Assembly: GCF_014839805.1 (NCBI RefSeq)
Contig: NC_051141.1
Coordinates: forward strand, 15,012,777 to 15,076,776
Direction of reading: 5' to 3'
Length of the DNA stretch: 64,000 nucleotides
From: Manduca sexta
Taxonomy: Eukaryota > Arthropoda > Insecta > Lepidoptera > Sphingidae
The position numbers and the translations under genes are program-made. The notes beneath the pieces are model-generated. The model did no database searches and had not been told where the DNA came from. It saw only the letters and a list, made by a program, of their open reading frames with translations. Shown piece by piece: positions 34,234 to 49,200 of the stretch (the stretch's first letter is position 1; each line of letters begins with the position of its first letter).

Positions 34234-37200
34234 GTTGGTGTGGCTAATTTTTAGTACAGTTCAAACTTAGTTTGTAACATAGTATTAAGTCAATAAATAG
34301 ATTGTTATTAAGGTAAAGTCGCAGTATGCATATGATGTAATATAATTTTTAGTTTATGTGTACTTTATTGGGTGTTACAAGGCGTGCCGCTTAGTGCGAA
34401 GTTTTTGCTGTGGGACTTATGTATAAAATACTTAGTCTGGCCATAAATACTGTTACACTTAATTATAAAAAAATATTACATTTGAATTTCGAATCTGTCA
34501 TTTTTATACGATTGTTCATTGTGTTTTCTCATTTTGGCGCCAATACATTGTAAAATATTTTGCGATATTAAAATGGTGTGGGGTGATAAAGAGAACCGAA
34601 TCGCTGTGATAGCATTACACAAAGTAGGTATGGAGCCAAATGCAATTTTTAAAACTCTCCATACACTTGGTATTAGTAAAATGTTTGTGTACCGGGCTAT
34701 TAATAGGTACAATGAGACCTCCTCTGTTTGTGACAGAAAAGATCTGGCCGTCCACGTAGTGTTCGTACGAAAAAAGGTGGTCAAAGCAGTAAGGGAAAGA
34801 ATTCGAAGAAATCCTGTCCGAAAGCAAAAGATTTTATCTCGGAAATGAAGATAGCACCTAGAACCATGTCGCGTATTTTAAAAGATGACTTAGGACTTGC
34901 AGCCTATAAGAGACGCACTGGCCATTTCTTAACTGATAATTTAAAGAAGAATAGGGTGGTAAAATCGAAACAACTACTGAAGCGGCACGCAAAGGGAGGT
35001 CACAGAAAAATTTTGTTTACGGATGAGAAAATTTTTACAATTGAGCAACATTTTAACAAACAAAATGACCGTATTTATGCTCAAAGCTCTAAGGAAGCTT
35101 CCCAATTAGTCGACAGAGTGCAACGTGGACATTATCCGACTTCAGTGATGGTTTGGTGGGGTGTTAGCTATGAAGGAGTGACTGAGCCATATTTTTGTGA
35201 AAAAGGTATCAAAACATCGGCACAAGTGTATCAAGATACCATTCTTGAGAAGGTAGTTAAGCCCCTTAACATCACCATGTTCAATAACCAAGTATGGTCC
35301 TTCCAGCAAGACTCGGCGCCGGGTCATAAAGCTCGGTCCACGCAGTCTTGGTTGGAATCGAACGTTTCGGACTTCATCAGAGCTGAAGACTGGCCGTCGT
35401 CTAGTCCCGATCTTAATCCGCTGGATTATGATTTGTGGTCAGTTTTAGAGAGTACAGCTTGCTCTAAACGCCATGATAATTTGAGTCCCTAAAACAATCT
35501 ATACGATTGGCAGTGAAGAATTTTCCCATGGAAAGAGTGCGTGCTTCTATTGATAACTGGCCTCATCGTTTAAAGGACTGTATTGCAGCCAATGGAGACC
35601 ACTTCGAATAAGCTTTTTATATTTTTAATTGTTTTATATTTATGTATTAAACTGACACACTGTAAAAGTAATAAATGTTATTTGCAGTTAACAATTTTCT
35701 TTTTTCTTTATTACAATATTTATGGCAAGACTAGGTATATGTCTGATTATTACTATAGGAATATTTTTTTCATTAATTGTAGAACACTGAAAATTTTATT
35801 GTATTTGAAGATTTCATAAGAACAATGTTAAGGTTACTGAATAAAGAAATAAAAAATATTATAGTTAAAGAAAGAATCTCTTTTAATACCATACAATATT
35901 TAATTAAAAGTTTGTAAACATACTATATTGCTTATAAATAAGTAAATATATATATTTAAAGAACAAAGTAAAAAAATGCTTTAGCGAACATATGTTTGTT
36001 TAGTGTTGAAAAAGCTGTGTACGCTGTTCTTATTCATAGATGCTGGTGGCTGTAATGTACAGGGACATTTCACTATATATTACATTTAATAAACAAAAAA
36101 ATAGTCAGAGATCATCTAAATGAAAAGGTCCTTAATATGTATTGTTAACTTGTAAAATAAAACAATTTGTTGTAATTGTAAAAATAGTCATAATCATGTA
36201 ATATAGAGTTATACAAAGTATGGGTCCCATTGTACTATATAATTATGGTACTATTTATAAAGTAATAAAAAAAATTGGCAATAAAATTATATGAAAAATT
36301 GATGATGGTAAGTTTGGACTCCATAGAATAAGACAAAGTGGCTTTATATCCGCTAAGATTATAATTCATGAGGATATCACCTATTGATCTTCTGCTAAGC
36401 TAGATAACACATATGATTAATCAATGGAAGTTTTATAGTATTGTTAGTAAATAAAGCTTTAGCGATTTTGTATAATCTTCTGATTTTATGTACAAAATGG
36501 CATTACATGTATTAAGTTTTCAATACATGGCAATTGTTACTAAGTGCGAATTATTCTTATATGTACTTTTAATGATTTATAATTAATCAATAATGTTGCT
36601 TTTGCTTAATATTGTATACAATAAGATGAGACGAGAATGTGTAAATATTCAAAAATTGACTAATAGTATTGATAACTCATATCTAGGAACTAAGTTGCTA
36701 TTATATTCATGTACCACAGAGAAAAATCAAAGTCATAATATGTATTTTACTACATGAGTGAATAATTTACAATGTGTTAAGAAATTAAGAAGTAATATGT
36801 GTGTTTATGATGATAATGTAGTAAAGTTCCAATAAACTAAGTAAAAAATTAAATGTCAATTAATAGTGCTAATATTCTTATAGCTTATGAATTTACATGT
36901 AGGGAATTGCAGCGCCAAAGAAAACATAATTAAGCTTTCACCATAGTAATGACATCTTTTATTGAAATCTCAATACAGTAAATAAAATACACCGGAATTA
37001 GCTTATAATTACATTGAAGGGAAATCACAATCACTAATAAATGTAATACACAGAAGTCATACAAATCATAAAGCTTCATTTAAAATATCTTATAAAAGGT
37101 GCTATTAACTGAATACTAAGATTTAAAATAAACAAGCCTGCACATAACTTGCACATCACAGAGGAAAGGTAGATAGTGTTACAGCATTGTATTGATTGTT

Positions 37201-40200
37201 AAAACTGGATATATTCATATAAGTATTGAAGGACCAAAGGATATGAGACTTAGACATCCACCACAACAATGATCTCTGATAGAAATCTCGATATAGTAGA
37301 TTACACACTATGCATGGTGCATTCTGGATACTAGAATGTGTCAACAAAGAAAAATAATAAAAATGCAGTGTGTAAATGGGGTTTTGAATCGTTATTGCGG
37401 CATATCCCAGGTATATCTTTTGGGTCATAATTAAAATGAAAGGACATAATTTATCAGAAATACATATAAAATCATCGAGCATTCCATGCCCTCGCGTTTA
37501 GAGAAACAATATTGTCTAACTATCCATTATAAGTTAGTCTTGCACAATCAACAATAAAAATAATGTCCAATCAACTAATGAAGAATTGTAATTAATTTCC
37601 CTAGTTTCTAAACTTATGCAATGTTTAAATCTTGCAAAGATATATTTATAAGTAATTTAGTTCCTGGATGTGAGTGAAGGTACAAATATTTTACAATTTT
37701 GGTATGTGATTTTGCATCTTTGGTAAATAATAACACTTGAAGGAAGAATGCACAGGGAAGTTATATTGTGTTTACTAAAACTCAAATTGAATATGTTTCA
37801 AGTTTAGGTAAATAAATTATGTAATTATATTTCATGGAAGTTATAAAACAATAGACAAGCAAAAATTCTCTACCTAAGGGATCACTAAAAAACATTGTTT
37901 GTTTATTTATTTAGCATTGATCTTCAGTAAAACTATGCTTAGTTTACTTAATGAAAAATAAATATAATTTATGAAATACTAGCTCTTGCTCGCGGCTTCG
38001 CCCGCGTGAAGGGGTTTTTCGGGATAAAAACCCGCTATATATTTTCCCGGGATAGAAATTAGGCTATAACCTTCACAGGTTCAACAATCTCCATATACAG
38101 CTGGGGGTCTTTGATTTATAAGATAATTTTTGAATTTTTCAAAGGAAAAATTTCGTCATACATAGCTGTTGCATAACTAAACGAAAATGCAGCACACGCA
38201 ATATAATCTCTCAAAAGTTATAAATGTTCCCCTTTTTGCAACAGTTTTTATTACTGTTCCGCTCCTTTTGATCATAGCGTGATGATATATAGCCTTGCTT
38301 GATAAGTGGACTATCCAACACTAAAATAGGTTTTCAGTTCGAACCAGTAGTTCCTAAGATTAGCACGCTCAAACAAACAAACAAACTTTTCAGCTTTATA
38401 TAATAGTAAAAAGTATCCTATGTCGTTCTCCTAGTCTTAAGCTACCTCCTCACCAATTTTCAGCCAAATCGGTTCAGCCATTCTTGAGTTATAAATAGTG
38501 TAACTAACACTAACGAAAACAGCAAATGATAAACATCATCCCTATTAGTCTTTTTTCATTTGACATTCCCGTCTTAGCTACAATAGATTTATGTTTTATT
38601 TGCTTTGTTTATGTTTGTATTCCCTGAATAAGTGCAAAAATGAAGTAATTAGAGGCAAATAATGTAGCATTACGTAGTGCCATTTATAAGCTATGTCCTG
38701 CCTATATGAAAATTATAATGGCTTCCATTTTAGGAAACCATTTATTCATTGATGTCTTTCTTTCTCCGTTGGTATTGTATATTATTCAGGTGGCATTATA
38801 TCTTATATGATCAATGGATGGGTATTGTATTAAAAGTATGAGTATTCATATTTTTCCTTAAGTCATTTATTTTAAATTACAATTTGTTTTTAAAATCATA
38901 TTATGTATGTAATGTTTAATGGAATGCCAATGTTAGTAACAGTGTGAAAAAGAGGGTTTTGAACAAATTCTCTTGACTTTAAAAAGGAGTGTGTAAGTTA
39001 GACCATGCTCTTATTTATTGACTATCCCATGTATGTCAATACATATATGGTTAGAATGTAACTGTTCTGATGCATTTAAATTGTAACTCTAAAACAAATT
39101 TGTCGATATATCCGTACAAAGCAAGGATTATAATTGTTTTCACCTAACCATGCCTTCATAAATATTTTATAGCAGCAATAATGTAGTCTTCTATATTTTA
39201 TTAGGATGTTTTTTTTTAAATTTTCCAGCTGTGCGGTTTATAAAAGGCTTCATTATGGGTATCAGTTTAACTGTGTTACTAGAGTCTCTACTCTTGGCTG
39301 GGTTAGTATAATTAGCTAGTCTGCTTGTGTACGAAGAAAATGTAAAATATATAAAAATGTTTCCAAATCTTTGGAGATCTAAAAATATTATATTTTAACT
39401 ATAATTTGAACTAAACTATAGATATGAGAGACCAAAGTATAAGTCAATAAGGTAAACACTGTTCTCAAAGATATGCAGTAACTTAGGTCTTGATATTCCT
39501 CATGAGGTATTTCACCCAACAGGCCATGGTATGTTAAACAGTATTTTCACTCATACTGATGATATTGATTTATTTTTAATTTTACTAAAATGGTAGTTAA
39601 TTGTCATCTATATAATTCATTATAAGCGAATTGGTTGTATCAAACTTTAGAAAAAATCTTTTCTAGTACTGAGTAGTTTCAACAGTATTTAATATACATA
39701 GGACAGATCGTGTGAACTTCAGGAAAAGTAACTGTGTGATGCAACTTATAATAATGTAGAACAATTACGTTGCGACCTCTACCTTGTCGCTGGCATTTTA
39801 TTTTAAAATTGCATAAGGCCTGAATAAAATGAATACTAGAGCAAGCTATTTAACTATATATATAATATAAGTAACATTCTCCAGATTTTATACCTGACCT
39901 CAAAAGAAGGATCTACGTTTAACTGCTTATTTTTTTATGTACATAGGTTTTTCTCGTCAATTGAAGACCAATAAAAAAAATAATTGCATTACATTTGAGG
40001 CGTTATATTTAGCAGGATAAACTGACAATGTTATATAACATGTGACAGTGATGAAGCTAATGTTACTTTGCAACTATTACAGAAAGGACCTTATCAGCGC
40101 GATGAAACTACCAGACAACGAGCCGCTGACACCGAGCGAGTACTGGATCATCACTGACACTTGGAAGCAGGACTGGGAGAGAGGAGTGCAGGTGCCTGTC

Positions 40201-43200
40201 AACCCCGACTCTCTGCCGGCCCCAAAAGTCAAGATCATTGACAATCCACCGCCGCCCAACTTTCAGGAATTCAAGCTGTGAGTACACTTCTTGATTTTAT
40301 TTTGAACGAGTGCTGGAACCTCTAATATGTTCACATATTGTTTTACATTAATTTATTCTGATATGTATGTACACCTGCTGAAACTGATTGTTCTTCCTTA
40401 TATTTGTGCAATTTCCGTAGATAATTGAATCGATGTTGTGATTGTAGAATTGATAGATGCCTCTTATGTTTGTAAGTTAAATAGTGGAAGGTTAGAGAAA
40501 ATAACGGTTTGAACCTCAGAACAATAACTAAAACTATAGAAGCCATGCTAAAATAGCTACTTAACATTTACTCAACACAAATTCCGAGACAGAATCGACC
40601 CACAAATTTGAAATATTTGTATATATCAAAAATAATAAAATATTTGCGTTCATTTCATTCTAACCCTTCCTAACTAACTACCCCTAAAGAAGTAATAGAA
40701 TTGGCTGTATCGTATTACACAATACCAATCTATTAAGAAATTTCGGTGTAAAATTTATAAAAGTAGTTTGTAAAATATTTGGCCCCACTAAGCCGGTTAA
40801 ATAACAAACGGGTATAAATATCCAAAATACACTATTCTATCCTTTATATAATATACGCTGGCCATGTAAAATCTGAATACAGACATGAACTAAACCGCTG
40901 TTGGTTTGGGGAAAATTTTGATAAAACTAACATTATCAACAAGCATTTACCACGACGTTCTGTTTGTGCAGTAATATGTTATAGAAACGCAACGAGATAC
41001 CTCTAGCAGAGACGTTGTACATTTCAATTAGATTCGGAAGTAGGAATAGTAATGTTGGGTCAATATAATTATATCTTTACCTATTCAATGAAGATAATAG
41101 ATATATTAATAGATTCCAGACGGCGACTTTCGATCTCGATCACTTTGCTTGCGTACGGGTCAACACTTCACGCCACGGTTGGCGTCAAATTTATAATTCC
41201 ATATATAAGTATGCATCGGAATTAATTCATTGTCTAATTTGACTACCGAACTCTAAGTAATGTTGGAGTTTTAAAAGATCTGCACACGTAGTCAGATAAA
41301 GTTTAGTAATGTCAAAGAGTTAAATCGCAACACCAATTTGTCAATTGAAAGATAAACGAGTCCACTTTATACAGCACCACAGGGACCCGGGCGCAGTTGC
41401 ATGATACGTAAATAGTGCACCTATTGGGACGAGGTTAGATGGTAGATTGAATAAATGCAGGTACCACGAGTCAATGTATAAAATATTAACACGCGCCTTT
41501 GACGCAACTTTAACGTCATTCTTAGCGCTCGAACGGTGCACACGAAATTAAAGGAATTAGGAAACAAAAGCTGTTTTCATTTTAATTTTATAATTATAAT
41601 AATTACACATTTAAAATAGTTAAGCAAAATTAATTTTAATAGTGCGTTTTTTTGCAAGACGCCAGAAATAATCGCTGTAATGTGGACCCGAATGGTGAAT
41701 TAAGTTATGTTTCCTGAAATAACATGATATGCATAATAGAAGTCATTCTATATTGGGTAACGTTTTCGTTAGTATCAGACATGCAAATTTGCATTTGTAT
41801 CAAGTTTTATTATTAAAAAAAATTATATTCATATAAAATATAAATTAAGTTGGCCGCGTAAGCACAATTTTATTATACATTAGTAAGATATTAGGAGATT
41901 ACATTATATACGTAATACAATCGGATAATGAAAATAAATTTAATTAGCGACACTAACAAAAATTTCGAATCATAAAACCAAAAAAAATATCTGACATATT
42001 GTTATTTAAGACTTAATACAAATTACGTTCGAACGACATAATATAAAGTACACATGAACAAATATCGAGTTATTTAGTTTAAAAAATATCTTTGATGGTA
42101 TCTAGAAAAAGCGGCAAAGTATTGAGTAAAAATTAATACATAGTAAATTGTCATCAAATTGTACATGCGTAGTAATAATTATTATTTTAAATATATTACT
42201 CATATTTATCGTCAATTTCAGTAAAGTTGTTGACTAGAATTTAAAATGTAAGAATTATTTTTACTCTACTTTATTGGCGATTGAGCCACGAGCCCCCTAG
42301 TGGGCAGGGTGCATAGCGTGCAACCTTTTTAAATTCCTCCAATGTCAGATTATTCACGTCTACTTTTCGATTGTTAAAGAAAGTAATGAGAAGTGGATAA
42401 GCAATATTTTTCTCCCTACGCATATGATCAGACATAAGTCTGGCCGCAAAATATGCGACAGCAGCGCCAATACCTCACGACGGTTTTTTTCGGTACCACC
42501 CGGGTGATAGTTTTACAATAAAAACATTTTTGATTAGAACAATATTAGGTTGAATAAAATCCTAAGTCAGTTAATATCAACAACAGTTAGAACACATTTT
42601 GATAATTATTAATTTTGTAATGTAGAATATTACGGAGTAATTTGATAGTTGAAGTGTTGCCAGAGATATAGGTATTTTAATAATTACGATGGAAATGTCG
42701 ATATCACAATATCAACATGTACATGTTTATTGTAAATTAATAAGAATTTTATATAATCATTGGTCAATAATATCGTGATATGCACAATGCATATGCATGT
42801 GTGAATATAAATTGATCGAACTATTCCTACGGAATGATATACATACATAATAAACATACGGGCAAAATGTTAGTATTTACAGTTATTAAATTATTCCGTC
42901 GCATTAAAAACTCGAATTTTGCAGTAGCCAGCACGTGACTAAAGGGAAGCTTCGCGTGACTCGCGAGGTATTAAATAAATTATTCAATCGTGTAGTACTA
43001 TGGCCGAGTATTTGATAATCTGCAACCAAGAGTCCACGGTCACTTAACACGAAATGGCAGATACTTCGGCTTTGTGATTTATATACATACAGTATTCACG
43101 TTGCACTCGCACAGACACGAAGGATGAATGTTCAAGGGATTAAATACTCCCATAATTTAATCGATTATTTCGTTCATTCAAAAGATATTCTTAATATGAT

Positions 43201-46200
43201 TTTATTCAAAAGGTTTCAATATAAATAATTTTGTCTACATACTGAAACAAAACCATCGATATATTTTTACGTTAGTACGTCAAAGGTAAAAACTGATTTA
43301 TTATAATAGAAAATATATTTTTTAATGGAATTTTTAATGCTTTATGTTTAATTTTTGCATTTATTAGACTTGTGTCGGTTATGCTGCCGTGCTTGAAATA
43401 CAGATAATTTTGCTATCGCTTAAGCCCTACCATATTTGATGGTAATAATTTCTACATAATTCATTTTCGGGATATATAAGTACTTTCCCTACTGGTAAGT
43501 GTATGCTAAATAATTTCACCCAAAATTTTGGATTACAAACTGTACCTTATTATCAGGGCTGAGAGATGATGAATGTATTGTGCAGAAATTACGTAATTTA
43601 AGGTCCTAATCATCTTTTTTCAGTAAAAACGCATATAAAGTGAAGATATAAAAAGGTGTCGTTAGGAAGATGTTTTATGGAAAATCCAAAGCGAGCTTCA
43701 TACGTCGCCCACTGCTTATGTTAACGATCAAAGCGCATGTGTAAGGTATTTTAACGCGAGATATTTCATTTCTTTGATAAACACAGTCAGAAGAAATCTG
43801 GCTCGAATAAAGCGGCGTGTCTGACGAGAGCAGGTTTCACGCAATTTGCTTCTGAGATAAAATCAATTATAAAATCAAATTTTAGAAGGTTGTAACTGTT
43901 TTTGAAACACTAGTTTAGTAACTATGCTAAATAGTAATTTGATATTAATTAATGAGAAGTTTATTATTGATTCTAAAAAGGCTATTATAACTAAGACGTA
44001 GAGCGACACGACGGCCACATTCGTACCAGTGGCGCCCTGTAGAGAGAGCAAATGGTTCTGGGACTAAGAAACCATACTCGCATTATTACATTCCATTCTG
44101 GTGATTGCTTTAAGTGTAATATAAAGACAAAGGCACACTATCATTGGATGGCCCTATTCGATCGTAGTACGACAGGCAGTAGTCTACGTTGCTCCTCCTG
44201 CGTCTCTTCTGCCGCGAGGGGGAACAGAACTTCTCCTTATCCACATAGTTATCTTTTGCTGTATGGGTACCACACTCATGCATCTCATCAGGTACACTGC
44301 ACGTAGGGCTGGGCTGACTTGTAGTGTGTTGGTACATGTACTTACGGATGGATTTCGCAATTATGGTTATACACATCCGCCCTTAAGGGGTATTTTCGTT
44401 TTAATGTTGTTAATAATAGTTGCCTCGGTCTGGGAATGTATGCATGCCAAGCCATTGTCAAACACAAACGTGGGGTTAGGAAAAGTCCTTGCTAAAGCTC
44501 TTGCTTCGCATAGGTTGGAAAGATCGTGGGGTCCAGTTGTTTTCAATGCGTGTCTGTGGTAGCTTAATTATTATTATATCTTATAATTTCGAACGTTATT
44601 ATTAGTTTAACGGTCTAGACACATTCTTTATGTATATTGTGCTTGACTTCTGAACGTACCAGCGCATTCATAAGCTTGTGGAAATACAGTGGTGCATGTA
44701 AACTCTTGCTTTCTATTTGCGAAGCGTTTAAGAAATTTTGTATTTTGTGACGTGTGTATGGATGATTATGATTGCGTGTGGTTCTAGTGTAATAATATCC
44801 CAAACAATAGAAAATACATCTTCTGGAAGTCCCAAAGTCCAAATCCAATTAATTAAAACGTAACTACCTTGGAGCCGTATTTGATTTGATATAAAAATTA
44901 TAATTGTTGAAATTGGACGGCGGGACCAAATATGATTGTCGAACAATGAACATACATACTTTAAAATATGACCAATTGAGTATGTATTCCTTTTTCCCTT
45001 TCGAGTCGCTTAATAAAATAAGTCGAGGCATAAAAGTATCATATTGTCATCGATGACTAAAGTAATCTTTTTGTGAACACTTGTATTTATTGATGTAAGA
45101 ATATAGGCATACAAATGGCTTAGTCATCAAATTTTTAAGTCGTGTAACCTACTTTACGACATACACCGATACTTATTTTATTATATTTGTAAAATAAATA
45201 TAAATATAAATGCATTAATATAGATAACCATGCATTTTTCGATATGTTCATAACAAGTATTTTTGATTTTTGACCTATTAGATTTAAAACTAGAAGCTCA
45301 GCGTAGTTTTACTTTCAAATGTTAGAATGCTTATTATAAACGCGTCTGCTGGAATAGGTTACATGGGGGTATATATATTATATGTATTTATATTTGAAAA
45401 CCTGAATACCATTAGTGTTAAGTCGTAGGCTCGGGTCGCGTGATACGGTGACTAAATTAGTGATATTCGAATAGAAATGTGCGGGGGAGCAGTAGGGCGT
45501 TCAGCTATATAAAAAAAATAATAACTGGTCGTTGGGCTATTGCAGCGTACTTGGTCTGTCAACCACGGATTACAGGGATGATGGCCAAACTTTTTTTTTG
45601 TACCGCGAAGAAAGTACCCTATTACTACCGTCCAGCATTCATTGGTGGGGAGACTGAGCGGTTATATTGGGGTAACCGTGCCTTACGGCCCGGCGTTGAG
45701 CGGTCCGGATTTGATGTTGGCCTTCGAGCAACCGCCGGGCCGAGTCCCTATCATTGTGCGCACCCTACGCACGGCCTACCAACTTAAACTCCGCGGTGGC
45801 CCTCTTCGGCGCATTTGGGACGACTGCGGGCTTCCACCGACGGAAGTGTCTAAGTCTTCGTTCACAGCTGTCCCTGCGCGGTGCCGCTTAGTGCGGCCCG
45901 TCTCCTAGAGAGGAGCTCAGAAGCCCCCGCGCACCGAAGAACGCTGTCGGCGTCAACGACAGCATGAGGCCTACCTTACACGCTGCCGTCCATCCCGGGG
46001 GTCACCCGAATGTGCAAAAGCGCACGATGTACGCTAAGGGCGGACAGCCCCCTGCTACCAGCCGACGACCCCCAGATGGCCCCTATTAGTCGCCTTTTAC
46101 GACAGGCAGGGGATACCGTGGTGGAATTCTCCAAACGCCCTCAATCCATAGGGCGGGTGATGGCCAAGCTGGGCAAGTTAAACTTCTATGAGTTTTTGAT

Positions 46201-49200
46201 CCTAAAACACGTGACTTGTGATCCGTATGTGTGTTTTATATTGTGGTAGGATCGTCCTCCACCACAGCATAATTAGGTCGGCGAACCGTAATGGCACTGG
46301 TAGCGTTTCCGCCTACTTCTTCGGGGATTAAGGCGTAAACTTTTGTATGTGGGTTGACAACGCTTTATGTTAAAGCTAGGTACTCGCCGAGGAACACACG
46401 CATATGTTTGTATTTACTGGAGAAAATTCTTAACTATGGACGCCATAATTCCGCTTCCCCAGGGAATATATTCAAGTTTCTAAATAGCATGTGTGACGTT
46501 TAACAAATTAGTCAACATGTTATTTGTTAGTGAATGTATAGTTTAAGGGTGTGTTTCCACATAATATGTGCCAGTAAGGAGGCTGTCAAATGCTGTGCCA
46601 TTATTCGTGAACCCCTTTTCAGTGGTGAAAATGGTGGACCTGGATGAAGCTAGGAAAATGAGCTGATGATAGTGGATTTTTCCTAGCTCGGCTCGCATAT
46701 TTCTGGTGGATACCGCATCCCAGGAGCACTACGTATAAAATAAATTGTTTAAATTATTATTGCGCCAGATAATATAAAGCGCAATGGAAAAATGCGTCTT
46801 CTCACATGACATTTTTCCTTTGCGGACATAAATATGCGATAGCTGGTTAGTAACCATTTTTGATGACCTTGTTTATGATACATGTTGGAGAGGGGGGACT
46901 CCCTTATAAAACCTTATATTTTGTAGGACATATATTTTTACGTTATTTAGATAATTATTTCGATAATTAACAAAGAAAAAATCGGTTAGTAATATTTTTT
47001 TTAAATTCGTCAAATCAACATATTTTATCCTTGCTAGCCCTATTAAGCTACCATTTACCAACATTAGTGTAAGAAAAATCTTGAGCGTCTAGTCAAAAGG
47101 AAGCTACTCACGAAAAATCAGCTTGATAGTAGTAAACGATGAAAAGTGTACCAGGGATCCTGTACTATACAAAACATATCAATTAATTAAAATTGGAAGT
47201 GTAATTTGATCACTGGAAAGTTTCAAGTATAAAACTTACAACATTTAACTAAATGGATTAAGAAGAAAATAAACCCGTAAGGATTTAATCAGTGGAATTG
47301 ACCCAGAGAAAAGTGATTTCGAACGTTGTCGTCTGGGAGATGCATGGCAACGGTCGATTAATGTAAATATATGCAAATATTCCGGTATTTATACTCCGGG
47401 CACATCGGGCTACTTTAGGAGTAGCATAACTGTTTAGTTTAATTATTATACGCGTTGTTGTTTGATATTCATTTTGTCAGCTAATTATTTAGCTACTCAA
47501 TGTTAAGTTGATTTTTTTTATTTACGGAGACCTCTGCCAACGAACTTCTACCACTGCCTACACACTTACATACTTTAATACTGTCTTTCAATTCATAGTC
47601 GAAAGAACATTTATCAGAATTATTTTTTTGATTTAATATGTAAACAAGTATTTGATTTGTATCCGTCGTGTTTGCTAATCATTTGTTTTCACTACTTTGA
47701 TAGTAATTGTTTAGCAAAGTATAAATAAAATTTTGTTGTACAGATTTTTGTAATTCTTAAATTGCTTATTTTTAGAACTAAACAAATATTTATAAATAAG
47801 GGATGAGATGTTAGTGTGAAATTATTTTAAGGGTGATGTTGTATCATATGGTATGGTTTGGTTAAAGCTCATTACGCCTTATTGAGCCAAAGGCTATTTG
47901 GTGTTAGGTGACAGTTGCACTTGGCATCCTTTATTTCCTTTATTTATTATTAGTCCAAAAAAATTCAAAGATCGGAAATATATTTTGGACGATCCTCAAC
48001 ACTCGAAGCATTTTGTGGCGGAAGAAGTGAGCATATTAGAAAAATATATAGTTTTGAATTTAATTCAATTTATATTATATCCGTGTTTTGACTGCCGAAA
48101 AGGTTATGTAAAGCTACAGGAAAACATATTTGTATTCAATTAATGATTTAATATATCATTTGAAGTTTTCTTAAAATGTTTATTAATGCCAAGTCGGTTC
48201 TTACCAACGCAAGTTTGGCTTTACTAATTTAAAGTTCACAATAAACAGGTGACATTGTAGTTAATTGGTTGGCTGTAAAAAAAAAATATTGTTTACTTAT
48301 TTGTGCGTGTAAATTTGTTATTTTCTAAACGAGAGATCTTTATATTATGTTACGGACAGAATGGGGGCTGATTAACAAATATAAAATGTTATAGAGTATA
48401 TACAAAATTTTAAGGATTTTACCACTAAGTATATTTGTGTATTCGTGTCTATGACAAGCAGCACTGGGGGTGGCTCTTGTGGTTGCCTAAAATGTTTGAT
48501 GAAAATTTCCACATTCGGCTAAAAGAGGGCAGGTGCCTACGTATGCAATGTTGTATTTAATGCGGTCGCGAATCAAATTTCACCGGGCAGTACTCCGCCG
48601 GCACATTAAGCGACACGCCGCGGTACCGCTAGATGGCGCTAATCCGCAGTTTGCGAGCTTGTGACGTATTTGACTCAACATTGGATTGCAAAAATTAAGT
48701 GTACGAAGATGTTGTTATTTCGATCTCGTATCAAAGTTAACGTTCTAATTATATTTAGTTTGATAACAAACGTGTCGGTAAGTTATTATAATTGCACATA
48801 TTGTGAGCTAGCTCGTGTTACTTGTGTCGCAGCAATAGCTTTTTGTTTTTTTCGTGGTCAGTGAGTAATATTTAATGATTTTTTTATAAACCTTACGCGG
48901 CTAGCTAGCACCTGTTGATACCTGGTGTTGGATGGGACAAAATTACATTGTTTCGTTCTTGGTATGCCTGATAGAATATATAGTAGGCTACTATAATTAC
49001 TAAAATTGTTTTTTACGCAATTTTCATTTATTCGGAGTTCTCAAGCATCCCAAATAGGTCAGCATGAACTAGGACAGAGAGAGTAAATCAAATTATGGGC
49101 TAGGTCTATTGGCGAGAGCCTGTGAATGTATGTTGGGATGCTGATGCAGTGCAGATGAAGTATTAATAAGAGATATCATGAATAACTATCAATGTATGAA

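Larger units (their letters stand above)
34234..40082 (+). other. rno intron 1 (5.85 kb)
   Basis: Contains a full-length maT element (34435-35731) starting 201 bp after the donor, and an RTE-like repeat (37978-38412). The remainder (35732-37977, 38413-40082) is AT-rich with no supported exon. A diverged duplicate pair of about 45 bp (near 36938 and 37256, GAAATCTC.ATA core) was noticed. Confidence 0.6.

Noticed and set aside
44052..44562. Frames on both strands at about 44.0-44.6 kb
   Set aside because: Probably an unidentified repeat; neither strand shows a domain.
45479..46249. Three overlapping frames in the 45.5-46.2 kb block
   Set aside because: GC-rich repeat sequence without reverse transcriptase or other motifs; frames are by-products of low stop density.
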